NCBI GenBank assembly: GCA_934167495.1
Contig: CAKPKP010000024.1
Coordinates: 1-8,315 of the forward strand
Source of the DNA: an uncultured Clostridia bacterium
Lineage (GTDB): Bacteria > Bacillota > Clostridia > TANB77 > CAG-508
Length of the DNA stretch: 8,315 nucleotides
Direction: 5' to 3'
Shown: positions 1 to 6,014 of the stretch, piece after piece
Numbering within the stretch: position 1 is the first letter of the stretch
Layout: every line of letters begins with the position of its first letter
Notes under the pieces: model-generated
The model's input: the letters and a program-made list of their open reading frames with translations, nothing else
The model's database searches: none
Told to the model about the DNA's origin: nothing
Translations under genes and position numbers: made by a program

Positions 1-14
1 ATTAGCTATCGTTT

Positions 15-61
15 GACTAATGTTATTACTTTATATATTTAATATTGTAATAATGTTAGTC
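15..61. repeat. Imperfect inverted repeat near the left edge
   Basis: The 15-base arms at 15-29 and 47-61 pair at 13 of 15 positions, with a two-base TG/TG mismatch in the middle and a 17-base AT-only loop. No U-tract follows on either strand, so it is not an obvious intrinsic terminator. It lies at the outer end of element A. Confidence 0.4.
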
Positions 62-235
62 TAGTTCCAGATCTTTAATCTTATTTCAATTTAAAATCAA
101 ATCTTAGCCAATCTTATAAATTATCTTTATAATTTTATATTCAAATTATTTTTTCACTTAAATTTTATTTTAATTATTTTCAATAATATATTTTATATTA
201 AATTTCTTATTTTTTACAAAAATCTCTAAAATGCT

Positions 236-338
236 CAAATCACTATATTTGCCGTATTTTTGCAACAACAAACTATATGTCTTAAAAATAAAAACGCCTT
301 AAAATCGATTCTCGTGTGTCACTTTTTTGACCTTTTTT
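236..338 (+). repeat. Motif copy A1 of the dispersed CTTAAAATCGATT repeat
   Basis: This is the best-preserved copy in element A. It contains AACAACAA, then CTATATG, a stretch of A-rich sequence, and the core CGCCTTAAAATCGATTCTCG at 295-314, followed by GTGTGTC and a T-rich tail. The core is identical to that of copy B1 (5304-5323). It contains the 8-base palindrome AATCGATT. The strand given is that of the motif as written; the biologically active strand is unknown. Confidence 0.75.
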
Positions 339-411
339 TGCATATTTAATAGTATGCTGATATTTCTTGAATTTTTGCATTTTTTATTAGTCAGATCTAT
401 ATTGTCTATAT

Positions 412-485
412 TTTGCCATATTATTAGACATATAACTTAATTGCTTAATTATTAAAATGTCTTAAAAACGATTTTCATGCGTCCA
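412..485 (+). repeat. Motif copy A2 of the dispersed repeat
   Basis: This second, more diverged copy begins TTTTGCCATATT, compare TTTGCCGTATT in A1, and has ACATATAACTT, ATGTCTTAAAA, ACGATTTTCATGCGTC. Its CGATT lies 163 bases after that of A1. The same copy-to-copy step is seen in element B (164 bases). Confidence 0.6.
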
Positions 486-955
486 TATTTATAATTTATT
501 TTAAACTACAAATAATAATTCTAATAGATATTTTAAATGATATATAAATTTAATTTTTAATAAACTATTAATTGCTGTAATAATATTGAATCGATTTATA
601 AATATCAAAAAGAAAAGTTTTGCATTTGTAAAAATTAAAACTAAAGAAATGTTCGGTTTTAGATTTTATATAAATTTATATAAAACTTTGCACAAAATCA
701 AAATTGAATAATTTATATAAATTTATAAATTTTTAAATAAAATTTTAATTACAAAATTCTAAAATTATTTTAAATTCTAAATTTACTTTCTACTATTTTT
801 TTATTTCATTAAATTTGTTTTATCATAATTTTAAAATTATTAATAATCTTTTTTAATTATTTTTAAAACTTTATCTAATTAATTTTATATTATGCATTAT
901 AGTTAGTTTTAATTTTATGCTCCCCTACTCCCTCTTGACTTTTTATAGATAAATT

Positions 956-1057
956 TTAAATAACGCTTAATTTTCTTTCAGTAGGTTTATTAGTATCATT
1001 TATAAACATTTTACCTATATTTGATATATTATCTATATTGTTTGTTGCTTTTTCCAT
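956..1057 (-). CDS. Overlapping 33-codon ORF, possible frameshifted tail of the 84-residue protein
   Basis: A short ORF starts with ATG at 1057, inside the end of the 84-residue gene and in another frame, and stops at 956-958. Its product is hydrophilic, rich in N, K, I and T, and ends in LSVI. I see no good ribosome binding site before the ATG. Two readings fit. It may be a tiny gene coupled to the one upstream. Alternatively, a one-base shift near the GGAAAAAGC run could have split one protein of about 105-110 residues, whose tail is this ORF. The function is unrecognised. Confidence 0.3.
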   Translation of the reverse strand: MEKATNNIDNISNIGKMFINDTNKPTERKLSVI

Positions 1058-1283
1058 TAACTTGTTCAGCCTGTGATGATAATATTTGCTCGTAAGTATA
1101 TTTAAGTAATGCTAACTTCTCTTCCTTCATTTCGTTTTCAGCATCAGTGCTATTAAGCATATATTCCAGGTTATATCCATATAGTTCTAATGATCTTAGT
1201 AATATTTCTACTTGACCATTCAATAGGTTTAATTCTACAGATTGAATTTTATTTGTATCAAAATTAACTTCTTTACCTTTCAT
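1029..1283 (-). CDS. Hypothetical 84-residue protein downstream of recombinase remnant
   Basis: I do not recognise this protein. It is hydrophilic, K/E/N-rich and probably mostly helical: residues 15-35 and 50-72 look like amphipathic helices. It has no signal peptide or membrane segment. The start is well supported by AAAGGAG at 1298-1292, eight bases before the ATG. The gene begins 18 bases after the stop of a tyrosine recombinase remnant, so the two were probably co-transcribed, and it may be an accessory gene of the same mobile element; that is inference from position only. Its last residues overlap another open frame (956-1057) that might be its true C-terminus if a frameshift has occurred. 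No terminator is evident after it. Confidence 0.6.
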   Translation of the reverse strand: MKGKEVNFDTNKIQSVELNLLNGQVEILLRSLELYGYNLEYMLNSTDAENEMKEEKLALLKYTYEQILSSQAEQVNGKSNKQYR

Positions 1284-1291
1284 ATTACAAA

Positions 1292-1298
1292 CTCCTTT
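1292..1298 (-). promoter_or_regulatory. Ribosome binding site of the 84-residue gene
   Basis: AAAGGAG on the minus strand, eight bases before the ATG at 1283. It lies just after the recombinase stop codon and shows that the small ORF is a separate translation unit. Confidence 0.7.
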
Positions 1299-1301
1299 TC
1301 A

Positions 1302-1451
1302 TTAGTGTTCCAATGCAAAACTCATTGCGTCAGACATCATAAATTTTGAAAGAGGGTGTTTTAACATTTCAGCCATAACATCTTTATCAAATAAGTGAGT
1401 ATATATTTCTGTTGTGTCTACTTGGACGTGTCCAAGTTGTAAACATTTTTT
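1302..1451 (-). pseudogene. Tyrosine recombinase/integrase, C-terminal remnant
   Basis: On the minus strand 49 codons before a TAA encode the end of a phage-type integrase. The hallmark is LGHVQVDTTEIYTH: the His of LGH and the Tyr of IYTH match the last two catalytic residues of tyrosine recombinases, the Tyr being the nucleophile that attacks DNA. About 30 residues follow the Tyr and end in ALEH. The RHxxR part and the whole N-terminal DNA-binding region are missing. Upstream, the frame runs into a perfect 14-base-arm palindrome and then the end of the ABC transporter gene. The gene was therefore truncated by insertion or deletion, and no intact recombinase of about 300-400 residues is present. 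This marks the site as part of a former integrative element. The 5' boundary is approximate. Confidence 0.8.
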
Positions 1452-1458
1452 ATACGAA

Positions 1459-1487
1459 ATTAGGAAGGTGCAATGCACCTTCCTAAT
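1459..1487 (-). terminator. Perfect 14-bp hairpin after the ABC transporter gene
   Basis: The arms ATTAGGAAGGTGCA (1459-1472) and TGCACCTTCCTAAT (1474-1487) are perfectly complementary around a single central base. The palindrome lies 25 bases after the ABC gene stop, so it probably ends that transcript, but only a weak U-rich run (AATTTCGTAT) follows on the minus strand. It sits exactly at the junction with the truncated recombinase, so it could also be a scar of the event that joined the two segments. Confidence 0.55.
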
Positions 1488-1512
1488 CGAAAAAAACAGT
1501 AGCTCAAATGTG

Positions 1513-3336
1513 TTAAATCTCTTTTACTAAATTACATTCTCCATCTTTTGAAAATTGCAAGTTTCTAAATGTGTACTCATTAGCAAGTTTTTGCTTGAAT
1601 CCATCAATATTTTGGTGTGTTGAGATAATTACAATTCGCTTTTTATCCGAGTTGGCAAATCTCACAATGTACTCCAAAATTCTTTCTGCATCAGCCGAAT
1701 CAGATTCAACTTTATCATCAAGACCAGATGTGCATTCATCTAACACCATTACATCAATTTCATCATCTAACCAGTACAGCATCTTTGCAAGAATGAGCCT
1801 CTGCTTCTGTCCATTTGAAAGCGACTGCTCAAATTGTTTTTCTTTCATCCATTTCCATACATCAAAGCAATTAGATTTTATCTCACACCATAAATGGAGA
1901 TTTTCTAAAATCTTCTGCATTTTTGCAAGATTAGGATTTTCGTTGCAACAGAACAGTTCTTCAAAAATACTTAAACTACCGAACTTTAACTTCTCATCAT
2001 AAAACAAAAATCGTGATGTTGAAGGTATTTCTGTACTTTTTTCCAGTCTGATTCTTTCAGTTAACATTTTCATAAATGTTGACTTTCCACTACCAGAAGG
2101 TCCATACAGAATAACAACCTCTCCGTTATTAATGTGGATTTGTTTCTTGGATACCAAAGTGAAAGGCTTATCATTTTCAGATTCTTCCAAATACTGAATT
2201 GAAAAAGGGTTAATGCTGATATTGTCAACAATTTTGGGTTTAGAAATTTTTGCAGATTCATTGTGATATACTTCCAAAATTAAAGACAAGTCTTGTTCTT
2301 CTTTTTCCAGTATTGTTAACCTTTCGTTGTGATTGTTCAAGGTTTCAGCAATCCGACTAATCTGTCCTAATGCTGTCTCAACAATTAGAAGTGTTGCAGT
2401 AATTTCTGTTATAGTTGCTAAACTAATACTATTCCATTCAACTCCTAACAGATAGAATATTATAATTCCATACTGACTAAATGCTTCCATTATTGTTACA
2501 AATAATCTTGACAGATTCATCTTTTTGTGGAACTTTGTAACATTCTCATTACTTGCGATAACAGTCTTTTGAAATTTATTGATTCTCATGTCCAAGTCAT
2601 TTCTGACTATTACAGGAACACGAAGTAAATCATTTACAATCAAAGACTGCTCGTTGTTATATTCTCTGTGTTTCTTATAGTATGCTTCTCTATTTAAACT
2701 TATATATGCTGAACTAAAGAAAGAGATAAGCATAAATACGAAAATTAGAGGAATAAAAACAACTTGCGAAATAGATGTGTTGGTTAGAATGGCAACAATT
2801 AGCATAATAATTACACTAACAACTTCAAATACATCAAATGTATGTTGAATTTTCTGTCGCCACAGGTTTTGCAAATAATTTTTTATGGTATTCAACGCCG
2901 ATTCGTTGCTCATTACCTTATACAACTTATTGGATGTATCATACTTCAAAACTTTATTTGCTGTCTTGCCGATAATCTGACTACCTCTAAAAACAATTTC
3001 ATCATCAAAGATGAGTTCAAACTTTTTGCTTTCAGAGCTCTCAAAAACGTAGAATGCTTCCCGTACAACTTGCTGCCCACGATACAACATAAATAATATG
3101 ATTCCAAGTAAAATCAGCCTGTACTCAATCATCATGTTGGTCGCTTTAAGCATAAATGCAAAAATAAGGGCAATTACAGTCATTCCCAAATTCATGAAAC
3201 CTACTTTAAATCCCATTCGCTTTACGCTTTTAGGAATAGTAAGCATCTCATCAGAAAGACCATAAGGCTTGAAGAATTTAATAATGAGATTTATCACCTC
3301 CCGAATCAATTTTTTCAATTTTTCCTGTCCTTTCAT
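1513..3336 (-). CDS. ABC transporter, fused membrane and ATP-binding domains (exporter half-transporter)
   Basis: This 607-residue protein has an exporter-type membrane domain (residues about 40-340) and a C-terminal ATPase domain (about 370-605), so two copies would make one transporter in the membrane. Hydrophobic segments lie near 45-65, 72-86, 168-186, 191-212, 282-299 and 304-322. The ATPase carries Walker A GPSGSGKST (412-420), signature LSNGQ (506-510), Walker B IDVMVLDE (527-534, catalytic Glu534), D-loop SGLD (537-540) and H-loop His574, so it should hydrolyse ATP. Two features are unusual: no Gln is found at the expected Q-loop site before FGSLSIFEEL (about 446-460), and the exporter x-loop before the signature is not recognisable. 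The substrate is unknown; no peptidase domain, precursor peptide or partner gene lies nearby. AGGAGG eight bases upstream fixes the start. G+C is higher than in the neighbours (22 of 60 bases at 1741-1800), suggesting transfer. Confidence 0.9.
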   Translation of the reverse strand: MKGQEKLKKLIREVINLIIKFFKPYGLSDEMLTIPKSVKRMGFKVGFMNLGMTVIALIFAFMLKATNMMIEYRLILLGIILFMLYRGQQVVREAFYVFESSESKKFELIFDDEIVFRGSQIIGKTANKVLKYDTSNKLYKVMSNESALNTIKNYLQNLWRQKIQHTFDVFEVVSVIIMLIVAILTNTSISQVVFIPLIFVFMLISFFSSAYISLNREAYYKKHREYNNEQSLIVNDLLRVPVIVRNDLDMRINKFQKTVIASNENVTKFHKKMNLSRLFVTIMEAFSQYGIIIFYLLGVEWNSISLATITEITATLLIVETALGQISRIAETLNNHNERLTILEKEEQDLSLILEVYHNESAKISKPKIVDNISINPFSIQYLEESENDKPFTLVSKKQIHINNGEVVILYGPSGSGKSTFMKMLTERIRLEKSTEIPSTSRFLFYDEKLKFGSLSIFEELFCCNENPNLAKMQKILENLHLWCEIKSNCFDVWKWMKEKQFEQSLSNGQKQRLILAKMLYWLDDEIDVMVLDECTSGLDDKVESDSADAERILEYIVRFANSDKKRIVIISTHQNIDGFKQKLANEYTFRNLQFSKDGECNLVKEI

Positions 3337-3344
3337 GTGCTTTT

Positions 3345-3350
3345 CCTCCT
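3345..3350 (-). promoter_or_regulatory. Ribosome binding site of the ABC transporter gene
   Basis: AGGAGG on the minus strand, eight bases before the ATG at 3336: a consensus Firmicute site that decides the start codon. Confidence 0.85.
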
Positions 3351-3395
3351 TAATTATATGTGATAGAAAAAATTTTTTTACATAGGTATACTTTC

Positions 3396-3424
3396 ATTAT
3401 AACATATTTACATAATATTTTCCA
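3396..3424 (-). promoter_or_regulatory. Promoter of the ABC transporter gene
   Basis: The minus strand reads TGGAAA (3424-3419), a 17-base spacer, then TATAAT (3401-3396). A TG one base before the -10 box (TGTTATAAT) makes it an extended -10 promoter. Transcription would start near 3389 and give an untranslated leader of about 50 bases. It lies between the terminator of the upstream gene and the ABC ribosome binding site, so the ABC gene is its own transcription unit. Confidence 0.7.
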
Positions 3425-3431
3425 GCATTTA

Positions 3432-3482
3432 GGCAAAAAAGAACAACAAATCAAGTATATATAATATAACTTGATTTGTTGT
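3432..3482 (-). terminator. Intrinsic terminator of the AlbA_2-domain gene
   Basis: The arms ACAACAAATCAAGT (3443-3456) and ACTTGATTTGTTGT (3469-3482) form a perfect 14-bp stem with a 12-base loop. On the minus strand it is followed by TCTTTTTT. It lies 45 bases after the stop at 3528 and separates this gene from the ABC gene. Confidence 0.85.
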
Positions 3483-3527
3483 ATTTTATAATCTTCTATT
3501 TATACTTTTATTGTTTCTTTATATTCA

Positions 3528-4814
3528 TTAATTATTCTTTTCATATCGTGTACTTGGTCCATTACCGATTTTAATTAGAATATTATCATCTACTAATTTA
3601 TTTAATAATGTTGATGTAGTGGTTTTTTCTTTTTTTATTAATGTCTCAGCAATTTTCCTTGTAATTGAACCATTTTTTTCAATATATTTTATTATTAAAT
3701 CTATATCGGTATCTGTATTTTGAATATTTTGAGCATTTAAAGTTATTCTAGGTAATGTTACAATGAATGTTGAAGGCAATGCTTTTATTTCAAAATTTAG
3801 CCCTAATTTTTCATAGTATGAATTTACTCTTCTTAATCCACTCCCAATAGCTTCGACTCTCTTTATTCTCATAAAAATCGCCTGTAAATATGGATTTCTT
3901 GATGTTGATAATCCAGCCAAAATATCATCTATTGTTATATTTCCATATAATGAGCCATAACTAATAAGTTCGATTCCGTCATCTTTATATAAATTAATAA
4001 TATTTGATGTTAATGTACTATAATCTCGATGGATTATTGAGTTTAATACAATCTCTCTTAAAATAAATTCAGGATATTCTTCAATATCTTCTCTTATGCT
4101 TGAACTTATTAGTCCATAAGTTGCTGTATTTAATTTCAAGAATTCGATTAAGTTATCATAAATTTCAAGAATAGAACCATTAAATTCTTTTCTATCTAAA
4201 AAGTTTTCTTTCTCTCTTGACTGATAAACTGCTAATTTAAAGGAAAATGGATTTTGATCTGAAAAAAGTAATCCTAAATTTGTATACTTTTTATTTGATG
4301 TTATATGCAAATTTTCTTTTATATTAGATTTATTTAAATCAATATTGTTTTCTAAAAAAGATTTACTTATATAATTAAAAGTTAAATTCTGATTACCTGA
4401 AATCGATGTTTCGAAGGATAGGCTACTATTCCTAATTATCATTTGTTTAACTGTTTCTTCAGAAGCAGGAATTGAACATGAGCCAGTTCTTAGATATGTT
4501 CCTTTTACTATGCCTTTTTCTTTTAAATAATAAATATCTACACCTTTTGAAACTTTAATACTTATATAATTTTTATCCTCAAATACATCGTTGCTTACTG
4601 AGACAAAAACTCTAGCATCAGGATATATGTTAGTTTTTATCCCGTTAGATATTTTTTCTTCTATTTCTTTGCTATTCTTCAATCCAACTAAATTTCCATT
4701 ATCATCATATCCAATATATATCGTTCCTGAATTGGTATTTAAAAATGAAATAATTTCTTTATATATATTTTCTGTATAGTTTTCTTTAAATTCTATGTGT
4801 TCGCTTTCATTCAT
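3528..4814 (-). CDS. AlbA_2/Schlafen-like domain ATP-binding protein, RecG-C-like, probable transcriptional regulator
   Basis: This 428-residue soluble protein has the build of the AlbA_2 plus HATPase_c_4 family, often annotated as putative DNA-binding or RecG-like regulators. The AlbA_2 domain is at about 1-125: SEHIEFKE at 4-11, FLNTNSGTIYIGYDDNG at 24-40, and RTGSCSIPAS at 109-118. The second domain is at about 240-356, with LREIVLNSIIHRDY (252-265), in which Asn258 is the conserved ATP-site position, and GSGLRRV (324-330). The end, at about 368-425, looks like a winged helix-turn-helix with NGSITRKIAETLI as its first helices. The protein is full length for the family. GGAG ten bases before the ATG supports the start. 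Its promoter overlaps an array of CGTTCAAT octamers, so self-regulation is a fair inference. Family members occur as stand-alone regulators and near defence or mobile genes; the target here is unknown. Confidence 0.85.
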   Translation of the reverse strand: MNESEHIEFKENYTENIYKEIISFLNTNSGTIYIGYDDNGNLVGLKNSKEIEEKISNGIKTNIYPDARVFVSVSNDVFEDKNYISIKVSKGVDIYYLKEKGIVKGTYLRTGSCSIPASEETVKQMIIRNSSLSFETSISGNQNLTFNYISKSFLENNIDLNKSNIKENLHITSNKKYTNLGLLFSDQNPFSFKLAVYQSREKENFLDRKEFNGSILEIYDNLIEFLKLNTATYGLISSSIREDIEEYPEFILREIVLNSIIHRDYSTLTSNIINLYKDDGIELISYGSLYGNITIDDILAGLSTSRNPYLQAIFMRIKRVEAIGSGLRRVNSYYEKLGLNFEIKALPSTFIVTLPRITLNAQNIQNTDTDIDLIIKYIEKNGSITRKIAETLIKKEKTTTSTLLNKLVDDNILIKIGNGPSTRYEKNN

Positions 4815-4845
4815 ATGTAATCATCTCCGTTTTATATTTTTATTA

Positions 4846-4886
4846 TCGTTCAATCGTTCAATAAATCGTTCAATCGTTCGATTGAA
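4846..4886. promoter_or_regulatory. Candidate operator: two tandem pairs of CGTTCAAT octamers plus palindrome
   Basis: Four octamers stand in a row: CGTTCAAT at 4847-4854, 4855-4862 and 4867-4874, and CGTTCGAT at 4875-4882. They form two near-identical 17-base blocks (4846-4862 and 4866-4882) offset by 20 bases, close to two turns of DNA, so proteins bound to each would lie on the same face. The last part also forms a palindrome, TTCAATCG-TT-CGATTGAA (4869-4886). The array covers the predicted transcription start, just downstream of the -10 box, where a bound protein would repress. The likely binder is the AlbA_2/winged-helix protein encoded directly downstream. Confidence 0.7.
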
Positions 4887-4889
4887 TTT

Positions 4890-4898
4890 AGTATACCA
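4890..4898 (-). promoter_or_regulatory. Extended -10 promoter of the AlbA_2-domain gene
   Basis: The minus strand reads TGGTATACT: TATACT at 4895-4890 with the TG of an extended -10 element. The -35 region is weak (TTGTAT about 18 bases upstream). Transcription would start near 4883, inside the octamer array. Confidence 0.55.
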
Positions 4899-4949
4899 CT
4901 TTAATAGCAAAATATACAATAGATAATTTTGAATTTTTATAGAAATCCA

Positions 4950-4982
4950 CAAAAACTGATCGGATTATCAAAGTTTTGTGCA
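4950..4982. repeat. Imperfect stem-loop upstream of the AlbA_2-gene promoter
   Basis: CACAAAA, ACT and GAT at 4950-4962 can pair with ATCAAAGTTTTGTG at 4969-4982 with small bulges. On the minus strand a few T-rich bases follow, so it could act as a weak terminator for any transcript coming out of element B. There is no gene for it to end. Confidence 0.3.
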
Positions 4983-5079
4983 GAAAGGAATAGAAGCAAA
5001 ATATAAAACCATACATATATGGTCCTACCCGCAAAATCTTGCTAGTCCTTGTTATTACTACTATTTAAACTATTTATTT

Positions 5080-5136
5080 TAACAACAAACTATATTACTT
5101 TCTTATAAAACTCTCTTAAATTTGATTCTGAAGCCT
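5080..5136 (+). repeat. Motif copy B0 (degenerate)
   Basis: AACAACAAACTATAT (5081-5095) is identical to the start of copy A1. After it come TTATAAAA, CTCTTAAA and TTTGATTCTG, which follow the A1 order with several substitutions. It lies 192 bases before copy B1. A possible degenerate partner in element A at about 63-106 is too weak to annotate. Confidence 0.5.
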
Positions 5137-5235
5137 CATTATTTTTAATTATTCTTGGTTGGATTTTTTTTCATTATTGTAACCACATATTTTAAAAAAT
5201 TTATATAACTTTAGATTATTTTTATCCAAATTTCA

Positions 5236-5350
5236 CAAATCCCCATATTTCAGTATTTTGCTCAATTATTCAAACAACAAGTTATATGCCTAAAAAATAA
5301 AAACGCCTTAAAATCGATTCTCGTGCGTCGCTTTTTTAGCCTTTTTCGAG
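5236..5350 (+). repeat. Motif copy B1
   Basis: This is the copy closest to A1. It reads CAAATC, CCATATTT, GTATTTT, then AACAACAAGTTATATG, an A-rich run and the core CGCCTTAAAATCGATTCTCG at 5304-5323, then TGCGTC. Here ATTCTCG (5317-5323) can also pair with CGAGAAT (5347-5353), giving a stem that A1 lacks. Confidence 0.75.
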
Positions 5351-5436
5351 AATTTTTAATAAATGCCTAAAAATCAGCATTTTACTCAAATTTATATAAT
5401 AAACACTAGATTTATAAATTAGCATATCTAATCATA

Positions 5437-5492
5437 AACATATAATTTGTTTGATTAAATATAAAAATGTCTTAAAATCGATTTTAGCGTGT
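5437..5492 (+). repeat. Motif copy B2
   Basis: ACATATAATTTGTTTG, then ATAAAAATGTCTTAAAATCG and ATTTTAGCGTG. It matches copy A2 best, and its CGATT is 164 bases after that of B1. The A1-A2 and B1-B2 pairs thus share nearly the same spacing. Confidence 0.6.
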
Positions 5493-5987
5493 TATAATTA
5501 TATAATTATATTATGAATTTTTAATCTAAAATTATATAATATTTATAATAAAATTTATTAAATTATTTTATTAAATTATAATGTAAAATTATTTACAAGC
5601 ATTATTAACAAATGTTCGTTAATAAAAAATTATATGAAAAATTTAACTTTACACAAAATTTTAAATTTTAAAATTTCTAAATCTTAATTACTAAATTTTT
5701 TTACATTAAATTTTAAGTTTATTTTTTTACTTTTAAGAAATTTTTATTTTATATTTTATATAGAATAAATTTTTTATGTATTTATTTTTCTGTTTTAAAT
5801 TTATTTTAATATTTCAAAATTCTTTTTTTATACTTTTATACATTTCTAAAAATAGCTTATTCCCCTATTCCCTACTTATTTCTTTGTATATATGAAAATA
5901 CTATATAGCTTTTAAGTTATTCTTTTGCTGTGTTTGAACAAAATTATTACTTAATAACTTGCTCCTATTAAATAACTACTTTGTACA

Positions 5988-6008
5988 GAAATTTGCTTTG
6001 CAAATTTC
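5988..6008. repeat. Perfect 9-bp hairpin
   Basis: GAAATTTGC and GCAAATTTC flank a TTT loop. It lies just beyond the large stem-loop that follows the MATE-kinase gene. No U-tract follows on the minus strand, so a termination role is uncertain; it may protect the mRNA 3' end. Confidence 0.45.
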
Positions 6009-6014
6009 GCACAC

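Larger units (their letters stand above)
15..935. repeat. AT-rich non-coding element A (paralogue of element B)
   Basis: This stretch of about 0.9 kb has no credible gene on either strand. Read side by side with 5050-5873, it shows matching blocks in the same order and orientation. They are TGTTATTACT (21-30 and 5050-5059), a long block at 236-338 (5236-5346) with a 33-base identical run (284-316 and 5293-5325), a second motif copy (429-480 and 5437-5488), AAATGTTCG through CTTT(G/A)CACAAAAT (647-698 and 5610-5659), and TCCCCTA(C/T)TCCCT (921-933 and 5861-5873). Between the blocks the sequence has diverged or drifted in length. The function is unknown; it could be a decayed mobile element, an untranslated RNA or a protein-binding region. 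The homology is seen directly, but its extent was judged by eye. Confidence 0.65.
5045..5875. repeat. AT-rich non-coding element B (paralogue of element A)
   Basis: This is a gene-free stretch of about 0.83 kb between the AlbA_2-domain gene and the end of the MATE-kinase gene. It carries the same ordered blocks as element A in the same orientation, with A1 and B1 cores 5009 bases apart. It has three recognisable motif copies (B0, B1, B2). Both elements lie 3' of minus-strand genes, with the TCCCCTA(C/T)TCCCT block facing the gene end: 95 bases from the 84-residue gene stop in A and 208 bases from the MATE gene stop in B. No ORF, tRNA or rRNA is visible in it. Confidence 0.65.

Noticed and set aside
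236..485. CRISPR array
   Set aside because: The motif copies are degenerate, 55 or more bases long and 163 or more bases apart, with only two or three per element, and no cas gene is present.
1571..2002. 143-codon plus-strand ORF
   Set aside because: It lies antisense inside the ATPase domain of the ABC gene, whose motifs are intact on the other strand. It is Ser/Phe/Cys-rich as expected from reverse reading.
2070..2261. 63-codon minus-strand ORF in another frame of the ABC gene
   Set aside because: It overlaps the real coding frame over the Walker A region and has no ribosome binding site or recognisable motif.
2842..3096. 84-codon plus-strand ORF
   Set aside because: It is antisense to the ABC membrane domain, with no ribosome binding site or family resemblance.
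4591..4779. 62-codon plus-strand ORF
   Set aside because: It is antisense to the AlbA_2 domain, which is clearly coded on the minus strand.
4888..5016. 42-codon minus-strand ORF with ATG at 5016 and an AGGA nearby
   Set aside because: It is a chance open frame in AT-rich DNA, rich in F, Y, I and V, with no recognisable motif, and it overlaps the extended -10 promoter of the AlbA_2-domain gene.
5008..5023. Short palindrome ACCATA-CATA-TATGGT
   Set aside because: Six-base arms in AT-rich DNA are expected by chance, and no promoter or gene start is tied to it.
5914..5960. Inverted repeat AAGTTATT / AATAACTT
   Set aside because: The 8-bp AT-rich arms are separated by a 31-base loop, so a stable structure is unlikely.
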